From: Oscheius dolichura
Taxonomy: Eukaryota > Nematoda > Chromadorea > Rhabditida > Rhabditidae
NCBI GenBank assembly: GCA_932521035.1
Contig: OW051495.1
Location: forward strand, 930,001 to 994,000
Direction of reading: 5' to 3'
Length of the DNA: 64,000 nt
Every line of letters starts with the position of its first letter. The first letter of the stretch is position 1. Shown here one piece after another: positions 24,070 through 35,231 of the stretch. Made by a program: the position numbers and the translations under genes. The notes beneath the pieces are model-generated. The model had not been told where the DNA came from and ran no database searches. It saw only the letters and a program-made list of their open reading frames with translations.

Positions 24070-25206
24070 CTAAAGAACAGCATCGGGAGATCTGGCATAG
24101 ATCTTATTTTCTAAGCTACTTGGTGATTTATTTGCTAACGTCGGCCGTAAAGGATCAGAATAATTTAGGCGAAAATTCGGTGAAAAACGTGATAACGGCT
24201 CAACTGGAGCACTATAATTTGGATTTATATTGTTAACCCGAAATAAAGGAGTAATCTCTGGATCGTAACATCGCCGCTGTGCTTTGAACTGTTCCTCTAA
24301 TATTCTATATTTCATTAGCCTGCTACTTTCTTCTGTTATTGACCTGAAATTATTCAATAACAACAATGTTAAAATAATAAACTAACGGAGACAGATAATA
24401 ATGTGAGCTTACAGACGGTGATGATAGTGAACTATTCCACGAGGATATTTTACGTCTTTTAGTAATTCTGTAAATAATAATCATTGTAAAAAAATTTTAT
24501 AGATTCAGCTACCTTTTATAGGTGCAGATGGATAGTGATATTGCTACGATAAATATAATTAGAACATATAGGAATGGAGGAATGGCGGCTCTGAAAGAAT
24601 AGCAAATAAATAAATTCAGCAATGAGCAGCTCACATGGACAGATCCAGTCGAAAGCTAAAAGATGTTGCTGAAAGTTTTAATTCAGTGGATAATAAATTT
24701 TCGTCAATTTCGCTTCTGGTATCTGATCCATGTGAGCTTCTGTAGAGAACAACTAAAATAGCAGTCAAATAAGCTAACCTGTTTGTTTCTGGATGACCTT
24801 TTATTGGCGAATAAAAACTGATTATGTGTCGCTGATCACACCGCTCGCCAGCAAATCCATCTTCGCATCTAAACAAACAGAAAACTGAGAACTTTGATAT
24901 AAAGAAGCATACTTGCAATATCTTCCTTTATAAGACAAAGTTGTGGGATTTATATCAACCTTACACGTGCCAAAATAACACCAATTCTTACAATAAACTT
25001 CAGTTAATTTCTTTTCGCCGTCCTTGAATGCTTTTGTGAGAATAATTCGGGATGGTTCTCGGTATTTTGTAGTATCAATTTGAGGCTCTTCTTCTTCACT
25101 ATCATTATAATACATTTCCTGAAATATAGAGATTAGTATGGCGTCTATAGAAAGAAGAAGAATAATGAAAGCACAATACAGCAAATAGCAAACATAAAAT
25201 AATCAT
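24070..25206 (-). CDS. single-EGF-domain type I membrane protein, homologue of the 0.35-4.5 kb gene
   Basis: Seven exons on the minus strand (25206-25180, 25118-24913, 24868-24779, 24739-24635, 24590-24513, 24467-24417, 24343-24070) give 276 aa. A short hydrophobic start MIILCLLFA is followed by an acidic stretch (DSEEEEPQ), one EGF domain (CKNWCYFGTC then CKCEDGFAGERC), a linker ending RLDLS, one helix (IPPFLYVLIIFIVAISLSI) with a basic stop, and a tail ITKRRKISSW. The first plus-strand gene has the same intron positions and phases: its second EGF exon (90 nt) and membrane exon (78 nt) have identical lengths, and both tails start ITKR. Sequence identity is modest, so the duplication is old. 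The exact first exon is the least certain part. Confidence 0.8.
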
Positions 25207-25505
25207 GATGCAGGCACAATAGAGAGAAGAAACAGTGAAATGAATCGAAATTTAGAAAATGCGCGCGTGATTCTTCACCGCCCCTACCAAAACATTCAAT
25301 AAAATAAGCTTCTTTTTTGCATTTTCGTTCACTTTCCTCTGATAGTATTGTTTGTTATAATATCAGCTGCTAATAACTTCTAAAACGTGACCACGAAATA
25401 AAATAAGCAACGAAGAAAGAAGAGCAAAACCAATCTGTTTTGCCTAATGTCAAACAAGGCTTTTATTTATTCTACATTTATTATTATTCTTCTCTTTCGT
25501 GGGTG
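25207..25505. other. spacer between EGF gene and DUF229 gene
   Basis: AT-rich, no coding signal. It holds the probable 3' UTR of the DUF229 gene; an AATAAA on the minus strand lies at about 25460. Confidence 0.5.
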
Positions 25506-26822
25506 TTATTGCTTCTTGCAATCACAGAGTTTCTCATCTTCTCCAGGTGAACACTTGCCCCGTTTTCCATATGAATCTATCCGGGTGAATTTTCCTGTCG
25601 TAAATATTCCAGTAGGTGAGCGATGAACCACAGCCTAAACCCCTTTTGTCTTCTTTTTGCTTTCAGGAGATAATCACCAAAAATCTAGCTTCAGAATAAG
25701 GCCAACTAGCTGCAACAATTATTTTCATGCTGTTTGTTTCCTTGAAGGGATAATAGTGGTAACCGTAATTAGCATCGACCTGGAAACGGCGTATCTTTGT
25801 TATTATTTTTTGCAATAAAGAATTGCGCTGTACCTTATCAAACTTCCACAAATTACATTTATCCGTTAGACCGACTTCCTCTAGTCGTTCATTTATCTTA
25901 TCTATTACAGCTTTACCAGCTTCTATTGAAAGTGTCGAATTACTGAACGGGTAATTCATTTTTTAGATAAGGTTGCTTATCACTTACGGATCAATTTCCT
26001 GCTGTTTAAATTGGCATATACAGTAGCTAAACGAAATGGGAAGAGTGATACAGTTCCTTGGATCGTCTTACTTTCGGAAAAAGCTATTTCCATGCTCTCC
26101 TTTTATTTGCTTCCGTTTGTTATCCGTGAAATTGACTGCCGGTTGATACTCAAAAAAATAATAATTAAATTGCTCAAGGAGAAAGATGAACAACCTTTAC
26201 AATATCCAAGAGAGTAGCTCGAACATCATATTGCGTTTGAAGTTTATCAGCATTTTCTTTCAATTGAGCCATATTCTCTGCTGTTCGCAATTCTTTTGGA
26301 ATTGACATTATCAGCATCGGATTATTGTTGTCAATAGAGCCAATATTAGACTTGCTTATCTGAATTTATGAATATAATTTTTATATAGAAAAAATACATT
26401 ATGACGTCGGAATCCATGATCTCCTATTATGAAAATAAATGAATTATCAAGCTAAAAATGGGAATCAGCAATGATATGATATTTTTCTTACTCCTTTTTT
26501 ATTTTCCACCAAAAAAGTAAATAGATCATGGTCTATTACCATTGGACCTTCATTATCCTCATGAGTAATTTGGCAAAATCATGTCAGCGCAAATTGAAGG
26601 TCATCTAAAGCATTTTTAAGTCGAATATAAATTAAAACTCGACTTGGATAAGCATCTACAAACTGTTGTAGGTATTTCAAATCTTCACGATGCAGGAATT
26701 GGCAATTACTTCCGTAATAATTTTCTTTATGAAGTGGTAGACTAGATTTCCAGGACAATCGCTGGACAAAAAATACCGTGGCGGATTAGAGAGCAGACTC
26801 GCTGGACAAGAAATACGGGGAG

Positions 26823-27307
26823 ATGTGGAGAGATGTGCAACATGGATCAAAACCGGTGGGGAGATGTGTAAAACCGGTGGGAAGATGTGTAAAACCGGTG
26901 GGGAGATGTGTAAAACCGGTGGGAAGATGTGTAAAACCGGTGGGGAGATGTGTAAAACCGGTGGGGAGATGTGTAAAACCGGTGGGGAGATGTGCAACAT
27001 GGATCAAAGACGGTGGGGAGATGTGCAAAACCGGTGGGGAGATGTGTAAAACCGGTGGGAAGATGTGTAAAACCGGTGGGGAGATGTGTAAAACCGGTGG
27101 GAAGATGTGTAAAACCGGTGGGGAGATGTGTAAAACCGGTGGGAAGATGTGTAAAACCGGTGGGGAGATGTGTAAAACCGGTGGGGAGATGTGTAAAACC
27201 GGTGGGGAGATGTACAAAACCGGTGGGGAGATGTACAAAACCGGTGGGGAGATGTGTAAAACCGGTGGGGAGATGTGCAACATGGATCAAAGACGGTGGG
27301 GAGATGT
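26823..27307. repeat. 21-bp minisatellite, about 20 units
   Basis: Units of 21 bp, coding heptad MCKTGGE in one frame, alternate between GGGGAGATG and GGGAAGATG versions. They are interrupted three times by a variant block containing CAACATGGATCAAA (about 26837, 26994, 27278). Because 21 is a multiple of three and no unit frame has a stop, long frames stay open on both strands; none resembles a known protein. Confidence 0.95.
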
Positions 27308-27419
27308 GTGTTCTGCTCTTGTTTCCCATTTTCCCTATGAAAAAGCGATAAAAGGGGCTTGTTCCAAACGGGAGAAATGCTCAAAAACAAGCTCGCAAAT
27401 GGATAGAAGGGGGCTGTAA

Positions 27420-27700
27420 AGGCTTTCCTAGGGGCATAGAAACGGCCTGGCGGAGTTTAGGCTCATTGGAGCGTCCCTAGCAGGTCTGAAATTTTTGGAC
27501 CTGGGACGGGATCGGGACGGAAAGGAACTTCCCCAGAAAATCACCAGGTCGGCATCTGGACGGGACCAAAAACGGATCCTGGACAACGGACCGCATCGGG
27601 ATTTTTCACCGTCGACATCCCTGGGTTTCGGGATGGAATCGGGAATCCCGCCCAGCCCTGGTTCCTAGCCTTGGAGATTCGAGAAAAAACCACCCTCTTT
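27420..27700. repeat. GC-rich low-complexity stretch
   Basis: Repeated GGGACGGGATCGGGACGG-like words follow the minisatellite and precede the first recognisable exon of the next gene. No coding signal seen. Confidence 0.4.
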
Positions 27701-27721
27701 GACTTATTTCTACATTTTCAG

Positions 27722-29917
27722 GTGACCACTACCGTAGTAAAACGGGATAAATGGGTCTACCGTCACAAAGAAGTCTACGAGAAGATAGAGAACGGCGAAT
27801 ATGAGAAACGAATTCGATATCCGAATCTCATCTGATCCGATGCCTTCGACGTGAGTTTCTCTCCCAATTCTATTCCTTTTTTCTACCTTTCAGTTTATCT
27901 CCGATCCAAATCGACTCTTCACAAAAAAACGTGGCGAAAAGGCGATGAAGGTCTTATCGAAGGTGTTCTTTGACTGGGTCGCCTTTGAAAAGTACAACCG
28001 GTTCTATTCTGACGTCTCCAAGTTTCTCACAGTCGAGCCGCTTGAACTCCTTGGCCTTGCAGATGATCCGGCTGTCGTTCTATATTCCGTGAGTTACTTT
28101 ATACAGCACATGCGGCTAGTTAAAGTCATCTTCCTTGCTTGCCGCCCCACGTCGCTCCCAGCTGTATCCGGGGGACTATTTCTCTTTTAGAAACCAGAGA
28201 CGGGCCGAGAACGGGTATCAAGGCTGTGCCGGACCAACCTTTTGAAATTCGGACGGGTTCCGAGCCTGCCAGCTCCAAACATTTCCCACCAGTATTCAAA
28301 AATCTCCGACATGTGGACTCGAACCGGCCTCAATAATTTTTGCCCCTGGTTTCCATGGTTGAACCCCTGAAATTTGGAGCTGGATTAGTATTTTCCCAAA
28401 ATTTGGAGCTTGTTTCGGTCCCAGTTCTGATTGACCTGGAACAAACCCAGTAATTTTTTCGGAGGACTGGGTATAAACAAAATCCTGACCACTGATTAAA
28501 ACGATGCTTTGCTATTTTTTACATTTCATCTATCCACATTTCAGCCATGGCAAATAGCTGCAAATAGAGTCTACAAAAGGACGAATTTTGGACCAAGGCA
28601 GCCGGAGGTACGTTTCCTCCACATTCCTCACTTACTCTTCCTTTTACAATTTTATAAATTTCACCTTTTTACAGAGACTTTTCCTGGAAAAGGTGAATCC
28701 GAAATCCCGGTACTTTGGAATTGTGATAGGCGAGGGAAGTGACCATTTCGTCGTCTGGGACTACCGTTGTGGGCAGTTGCCCTCGATGTACCGCTACCAG
28801 GTGGACGAAGAGGGGTACACCTGTCATAAGCCCAGTCCACCGGTAATTTCCCATATTTGAAAAAAGTTACCTTTCTATCGTATCAGGTTGGAACATTTGT
28901 GAGCTATTGTGTGGCCCAATGCTTTGACAGCGTCATGTCGTTCGAAGCCGCCAAAGTGGAAATCTATAGAAGTGTTCACGATGTCAAGATATTAATCCAT
29001 GATGGCAAACCAATTCCTCTGGTCAGTTTGTTTTTCAAGTTTTTAGGTTAGAAAGGTTACGGGAGCCAGCCAAACCGAAATATTGCCGGATTGACCCATA
29101 CCCACGGAACATTTTCAAAATTTCGCTATAAAAAAGATGGATAACGGCCCTACAAATCATTTGGAGGGCTGCTGCTTATTTTTGGCCGAACCAGGGATAT
29201 TTGTAAGACCTTTTCCTAGGCTTTTAGTCTTAACGCCCGCTGTAAGGCTCCCATATCCCGCCTCTTGGGGTTAGAACGTGATTTTTTGACTTCTTCCAAA
29301 TTATAGACCAATTTCTATTACAAATATAGGGTTCCAAGATATCCAATAAGGCGTTCAAATGTTTCCTAGCCGAATTCTTGTAAAAAAATGTGAATCACAT
29401 GTCGGAAAGAAGTTTCAAACCTGAGGACTACCTGCGGCCCCCTTTATTGCGGTCTAACAAATCTCACTGGCTCCGGGTCATCATATTTTCTAGCCACTAA
29501 CGGAGGCCGATAACCCAGAAAAGTAGCAGAATGCCCTTTATTTCCAGGTAGCCTTGGACATCGTGCTGCCCATCGACTTCGTCAAGGGCTCCTACACCAT
29601 CTACCATCCGTTCATCGGCCCAGTGCGTTTCTTATCTTTTCAAAAAACAAAATCCCCCGTTTTCAGATGAAAGTCTACCACTACCAGATAGAAAAGGACC
29701 TGGCTGCCAAGAAGCCCGATCTCACAATGATGGACCTTCGTGGCCGAGAAATTCGCATCTGGGTCCAGCCCTCGCACAACACCGCCGAAGCTGATGACCC
29801 TTGGGAGACGGAATTCTGGAGGTTTACAGAGTTGGACTGCAATTTGGTTCGTTCTAAAGATTTTTTTAACATAAATAATGGTGTTTTCAGTTCAACAAGG
29901 ACGTCTGCCGGATGTGA
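27722..29917 (+). CDS. unrecognised protein, 5' end missing
   Basis: Eight exons, all phase 0 (27722-27850, 27894-28088, 28545-28607, 28675-28842, 28887-29021, 29548-29622, 29667-29846, 29891-29917), code about 324 codons ending KDVCRM. Readable parts include KRDKWVYRHKEVYEKIENG, FFDWVAFEKYNRFY, YFGIVIGEGSDHFVVWDYRC and VALDIVLPIDFVKGSYTIYH. No family recognised; no membrane helix seen. An in-frame TGA at 27833-27835 interrupts the first exon. No start exon was found before the minisatellite, so this may be a 5'-truncated or decaying copy carried by the insertion that splits the DUF229 gene. Codon use is G/C-ending, unlike the flanking AT-rich genes. Confidence 0.6.
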
Positions 29918-30048
29918 ATCTACCAAGAGTTGGTTGGAAGCCTTCGGGGCCGTCTCTTGCCTCGAACTTCCCTTGCTATCATTTTTAAGGGTTATACTTA
30001 CCTTTCTAATTCTCTCATTTTTGAATAAAAGCCATTACTGTACAGTGT

Positions 30049-30080
30049 ATTAGGTTGTAACATAAGTATTACCCCTGGTT
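30049..30080. mobile_element. mariner-like terminal sequence (solo)
   Basis: TTAGGTTGTAACATAAGT next to a TA resembles mariner transposon ends. No second end or transposase seen. It lies at the right edge of the 3.3-kb insertion in the DUF229 gene. Confidence 0.35.
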
Positions 30081-31513
30081 TTCCCATAAAACGACGCTCG
30101 GGGGGCTTGGCCACCATACATAACTGGGCTCTTCTAGTCTTGACGGATAAACGAACCGGTTGCTCCATATTTTTATAAGAAAGTGATTACTCTGGTCTAT
30201 CAGAGCACTAAAAAGCATGTTTCACAATGACAGAAATATAAAAAGCAACTAACTCCAATGTATGATCAACCGGCGAATATTTCCATCCTTTACAGTTTGG
30301 ATAATTCAATACGCTAATATCCTAGTCATCTGTGAGAAACGTCTATAAACAAAATTGACTCTATAGAAATATGCCTAGTGTACCCGATAGCCTTCCTTAC
30401 GATAATCTCGAAATAAAGATGACTGATCATCCATGTAACTATTACAGGATTGATACCAGTCCCAATCGGCTTCGATAGGAGGAAGACCAAATCCAACGCG
30501 ATCAATTGGTTCTATCTGTTTGCCTAAAAATTGTTGACCGTTTATACAACAGAGTATTATAATAACTCACCCAAAAACAATGCCACACCATTCGGCCGAG
30601 TATTTAATCCAACTTTATTCAAATAGGGAAATCTGACAGCCTCTAATGATCTTTCCATAAAACGCATAGTTTTCGGTAGTGTCCGCTCCGCTGCGCTGCT
30701 TCCAACAGAATCCATTACGTAAACATACAAATTATATAGTTTTCCTGGTGATTTGTACCTAAACATATATCATATTTATAGAGAAGAATAGAACAAACGT
30801 TGACTTTGGAAGATCTGGCAACGGCTTGAGATCGGAGTGAAGCATCGCATAGGTTGTTTTCGAAAATAATCCATTAGTACTGCAAGTTACCTTGAAATAA
30901 TGAATTAGGAGTAATTTTATTGACTAACCTCGATAAATTCACAATCAAACTTTGTCTGGCTGTCTTTCAGCTTTACCCATTCGCCTTGTGTATTTTTCAG
31001 GCGATATCTCACTTGCCAAAAGCACCTAAAAGCATCTTGATTTAAAAAATTGTTATGCTCACCTTGCAAAGCAGTTATCCTTTTGTAAATCAACATCTAA
31101 GGTACCGTTCTTATGTTTTGAGCGAATTTTAAAATCCGGATTACAATTACGGAATTCCTTCTCAAAGTTAAAATTCACATGCTAAAAATATCATTTTTTC
31201 TAAATTAAAAGCATATGAATATTACCTTTGTTACAGCAGGATCAAAGGGATCAATTTTAGGAAGATAACATTCTTGAAAAGCCGTTAGATTTATACCAGT
31301 ACCCAGTAATTGATAATCATCTAAATAAATAATGCATTATAAAAGTACGACAAACTTTACAACACTTATCTGTTTTTGCATTCCCTGTGATAATTCTCAC
31401 CATAGGAGCTATAGTAAAAGCAGACGGTGTGATGCCAGTAAAATAGAATCAATAACAATAAGTACAGTTATAAAAAGGCAGAAAGCAGGAAGCGTAGTCT
31501 TCTTGCACGCCAT

Positions 31514-32052
31514 TTCTAAAAGAACATATGTTATTGATACAATGTTATAGACAACAGTATAAAATCAAAGCAGAAGAATAAGTGCAAGCTTCGCCATAAA
31601 TAGCCAAAAACCGTTGATACTTTCAACCGATGGTCAACTCATCTAAATTCGGCCGCAATAACGTACTACTCTTTGAAACACGCATAATAGAGCAAAAGAA
31701 ATTGGACAGATCGCTACGACTGATTTTTCAGTCAGATTCATAACTTTTCATGGCAAAGCGAAACCAAAAGAAGGAAAAAGAAACCAACCGGTAAGAGAAG
31801 CACTGAAATGACAATATGCACGAGTAATGGGCCCCTTTATCTCATTAGACCAGTTAAGACTGTCAATACTCGACGGATTTGATGAATTAGCCAAAATTCG
31901 ATGCTCCTTGTTGTGAAGATACAAAGAAAGTAATATAACTTTGAAAATACAGCAATTCCCTTTATTGCCTTCCCTTACCGGAAGCTTTTTTCAGAAAATG
32001 CGGTTGAAAAAGGTCGGTTACAACATAAAAAAAATATTTATTATCAATAAAA
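31514..32052. other. spacer between DUF229 and bestrophin genes
   Basis: AT-rich, no coding signal seen. It marks the right-hand end of the AT-rich block; sequence to the right is GC-richer with repeat-laden introns. Confidence 0.5.
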
Positions 32053-34842
32053 TTAATGACGAGTAACGGTGATGCCAATGTCGTTCTTATCCCGAGAGTG
32101 GAGGGAAATCTCGTCCATTTCGATTTCATCTACAATTTTATCCATTTCCCGCCATTTCATAAATTATTTACCAATTGTAGAGACGTTATGCTCATAAGAC
32201 GGAGGCGCATTCTTCCAGCTGACGTTTCTCTTCCTCAAACTGCCCGCAGGGCTTGCCCGGCTGATTCGGCTAACTCGGCGAACACTGACGGTCTTCGACT
32301 TCACGGATCCTTCGGTATTATCCGGACGGGGGATCATATTGACCGTTTGGACACTCTCGGGCAGTTCTACACCGGCTACGGATCCTTCGAGGGGATTAAC
32401 CGGACGGGAGACGGATTGCTCGCTGTAGAGGGGAGCCCCGCCGTCACTCCAGAAGCTGTCAACTTGTTCCGCTGGCGGATCGTCGAAACAACTGTCAACA
32501 ATGGCAAATCCTATCTAAAAAAGGAATCCAGTTGTTTTGAGCCCACGCTGCGCCCGTAAAGTTTCGGCAGTTTGAAGGGTTGAAGAAATGGCGGACAGGA
32601 ATCAAAAGCGACTCAATTGCCGAGATTATACGGGTGCGGCGGCTAAAGAACGCCAGATTGAGAATTTGTCAATTTTCAAGGGAAATTCAATGGATTTCCA
32701 GATTTTAGCATGTAAACCGTTAATTTTTCTGCTACTTGGGTCAGGATTACTGTAAGATATTCAATTTTCTTCTGTGAGTCCCGTAACGAAAAGTCCAATT
32801 CCCCGTAGAAAACTCTTGAGAAATCTGACTTCCCTGCTACCGCACCCGTAAAGTCTCGGCAGCTCACCGAGCTGAATAAATCGCCTCTGGGATCAAAAGT
32901 AGCACAGCTGCCGAGATTTTACGGGTGCGGCGCGCAAAATTTCTTCTTCCCCACCCGATTTTCAAACTTACCGCCAAATTCCTATCAATCAAGAAATTCG
33001 TCTCAAAATCGCTGAAATTTCATTATTTTTTCCGCTATCGTACCAAAAACTCACTCATCATCCTCCCCAAATGGGTTCAACAGCGCCTCGGCCACTTTTA
33101 ACCAACCCATATAGAATAAAAACTTCAATGAAGACATGAGGGGAAAATGTAGGCCAAACTGAAGATTACTGTACTTTTATCCGGATATCTACCGCTTACC
33201 ATTACTCGTTCCTTTCCAATAACTGGCTGATGGCCAACGATAGCCAGGGTAAAATGGACATAGACGGCTAGGAAGACAATTTGGGGATAGCTGATAGGGA
33301 TCGGGCAGATATCGTAGTTGTTCAGGAGGGCCATGTTGTTTCGGAAGATGCGAACTTGCTGGAAATGGGCTGATTACAGTAAGAATTTGAATTCTAGATG
33401 AAAAATGAGATAGAACGCCAATAATACGGAACAAATTGGTGTAGATTCATGGATCGTTCCACTGAAATTGTATAGAAAAGTAAACTTTAGTAATGCTAAC
33501 GATACATTCAACACTTTTATAGGATCACAGTTCCTTCTTATTGATACGTTTGCTCTCAGTTTTACCTTTCTGATCCACCGCGGGGCCTACGGTAACCCCC
33601 TTCCAGATCTCCCCTTCCCCATTTCACGTACCTCACAACATTTATCCAATAAATAATCCGAGCTGATCGATCCATACTTCCTCGCCTTTCTCAAGGTACA
33701 AAGAGCCCATTGGAACGGCATCCACGGTTTACCATAGCCATTTTGAAAGTCTTCAAATTTCTCCCTCTCGTGAGGGAGCATAATGCCTAGAAGTTTGTAG
33801 AAAAAGATGGGGAAATAGAGTCTACCAGCGGCTACAACGGTGTCAATTGTAGGGAAACGGTTCCGAACTTGCATGGAGATGTCACGGAACACGATTACTT
33901 GGGATAGGACGCAATATCTGAAATATTTATGATCTTTTCTGTCTTTTCTGTCTGTGAATGTGGATATCTTGGAAAGGAACGTTCAGATTCGAAATCAGCA
34001 TGAAAAACTATGTTGAATACGCTAAAATTTGACAGAAATCGCTCTTTCCCTGGAAAAACGGCTAGCAAGTCCGCGCCCCCGCACCCGTAAAATCTCGGCA
34101 GCTCGCGCTTCTTTTGTTTCCGCGCCGCTTTACGACTATTCCTCATCCTACCGAGATCATACGGGTGCAGGATCAGTCTCTCCCACTCTTACCGGACAAT
34201 ATTCCGTCTCCAGAGTCGCTCCTGATCGGATTTTCCCGTCACATGGCCAGCAATAGTCAAGGCCAGAGTGTCGATGAAACCAATATTCGCATACAGTACA
34301 CCCCAGCGGGTAACCACGACTTGTACAAAAAAGCCCAGCATAAATTCCATTGGCAACTTTTCTAGCCCGTCATGGATGAACATTATCAGGGCGGTGGCTT
34401 TCCTGAAAAGTGGAGAATACGGTACAATCGGCGGAAAAGGGTCAGATTCAAAAATCTGTGCACCGGATTCGGGCCAGTAAGGCGCATTTTCAAGAGCGAC
34501 GCTCCAGCTTGGCGCTTTTTCGGTGCAACCGGCGTATACTCTTTGGCATACTCTATAGAGTAGGTTGGAAATATTGCACTGAAAAGGTTTAAAAAAGGGG
34601 TTTCCCCCCAGAAATGCGCCTTGCTCACTCCGATTCGGTGTCAACTCCTCCCCATAAACTCACGTCTGATAGCTGTCAGTCAAAATGTATCGATAACTGA
34701 TGGAGACCATATTAAAGGCGAATAAATAAAAGAGATATTCTATCCAAACGGCCTTCCAAATTGATCCTTTCCACCGGAGGAGGAGTTTGAAGAGTGACAG
34801 GGGCGAACTGGTCGATACACACAGATTGTAGTTCACTGTCAT
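32053..34842 (-). CDS. bestrophin-family anion channel
   Basis: Eight exons (34842-34664, 34402-34193, 33917-33632, 33358-33200, 33158-33055, 33011-32972, 32514-32172, 32129-32053) sum to 1398 nt, 465 aa, all in phase. The start [11 protein letters not shown] is the usual bestrophin opening. Family motifs in order: [56 protein letters not shown], then the calcium-clasp acidic run GEDDDDFE followed by [10 protein letters not shown] and [14 protein letters not shown]. The tail is Ser/Arg-rich and probably cytosolic and disordered. Bestrophins form pentameric, calcium-gated chloride channels; nematodes have many paralogues, so no number is given. Introns carry three family A copies and one family B copy. 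Confidence 0.95.
32550..32638. repeat. family A hairpin element, copy 4
   Basis: GCCCGTAAAGTTTCGGCAG ... TGCCGAGATTATACGGGTGC in bestrophin intron 32515-32971. Confidence 0.85.
32841..32930. repeat. family A hairpin element, copy 5
   Basis: GCACCCGTAAAGTCTCGGCA ... TGCCGAGATTTTACGGGTGC in the same bestrophin intron as copy 4, about 200 bp away. Confidence 0.88.
34080..34168. repeat. family A hairpin element, copy 6
   Basis: GCACCCGTAAAATCTCGGCA ... CCGAGATCATACGGGTGC in bestrophin intron 33918-34192, ending 25 bp from the preceding exon. Confidence 0.88.
34461..34640. repeat. family B inverted-repeat element, copy 1
   Basis: Starts CGGGCCAGTAAGGCGCATTTT-like and ends AAATGCGCCTTGCTC; inside is TTTGGCATACT. 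In bestrophin intron 34403-34663, filling most of it. Confidence 0.75.
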
Positions 34843-34937
34843 TCTGAAGAGGGAACCAAGAGTAGGAAATAGGAAGAAGAAGACTTATCTAGAAGGGGTA
34901 GAACGATAAAATGAAGAAAGTCGGGGGTAGTTAGTAT

Positions 34938-35231
34938 TCAACGGCTGTCGCTACCGGAAGTTGAAGGGGAGGAATATTCATTAGAAAGAAGGGGAACGGG
35001 GGAAAATTGGACAATAACACTGTTTGATAGATGGCAAAGGATCGTAACTATGGATTCTCCCTCTCCCCGTCGACTTGGCCTCCTGGGAGAGTACCGGCCT
35101 ACCACCTCGCCGCCCCGCTGTAGCAGTTCAAGAACTCGCGTCAGCACCCAGGGATAAGAGGTTTCCCTCGCGTGACACACGCTGATTATAAGAATAAAAC
35201 TTAAGACTTGAAATGTCAATCGTACAGTCAT
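34938..35231 (-). CDS. possible small secreted protein
   Basis: A 97-codon open frame starting MTVRLTFQVLSFILIISVCHA, a good signal peptide with a cleavage-like HA|RE end, then a charged region with RR and RRG motifs (YSPRRPSRRGEGES). It lies 95 bp upstream of the bestrophin start on the same strand. No family recognised, no supporting splice structure; it could be chance. Confidence 0.3.
   Translation of the reverse strand: MTVRLTFQVLSFILIISVCHARETSYPWVLTRVLELLQRGGEVVGRYSPRRPSRRGEGESIVTILCHLSNSVIVQFSPVPLLSNEYSSPSTSGSDSR

Larger units (their letters stand above)
25506..31513 (-). pseudogene. DUF229 (sulfatase/alkaline-phosphatase fold) gene split by a 3.3-kb insertion
   Basis: The N-terminal half runs 31513 to about 30110: a membrane helix, then lumenal exons with VYVMDSVGSSAAERTLPKTM, LNKVGLNTRPNGVALFLGK, LNYPNCKGWKYSPVDHTL. 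The C-terminal half runs about 26750 to 25506: SNCQFLHREDLKYLQQFVDA, NSFIFIIGDHGFR, YDVRATLLDI, YCICQFKQQEID, ending KLCDCKKQ. These are ordered motifs of the DUF229 family, common in nematodes and insects, predicted membrane-anchored lumenal proteins of unknown substrate. Between the halves sits GC-richer DNA with a minisatellite and another gene. Other lesions: a 1-nt frame break in the first exon near 31460, and an in-frame TGA at 26579-26581 where the family has Trp. An assembly misjoin is the main alternative to a disrupted gene. Confidence 0.8.

Noticed and set aside
26095-26160. In-frame TAA in the DUF229 C-terminal half as a nonsense mutation
   Set aside because: The stop falls inside a plausible short intron (donor GTAAGACG, acceptor CGTTTAG) whose removal joins FFR to YCIC in frame.
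26823-27307. CRISPR-like regular repeats
   Set aside because: Units are contiguous with no spacers and the DNA is clearly eukaryotic.
26823-27419. Long overlapping open frames on both strands across the minisatellite
   Set aside because: They exist only because a stop-free 21-bp unit keeps every frame open; no start context, splice links or family resemblance.
32056-32559. 167-codon plus-strand open frame
   Set aside because: It is the antisense of the bestrophin C-terminal exons, which join in phase with the rest of that gene.
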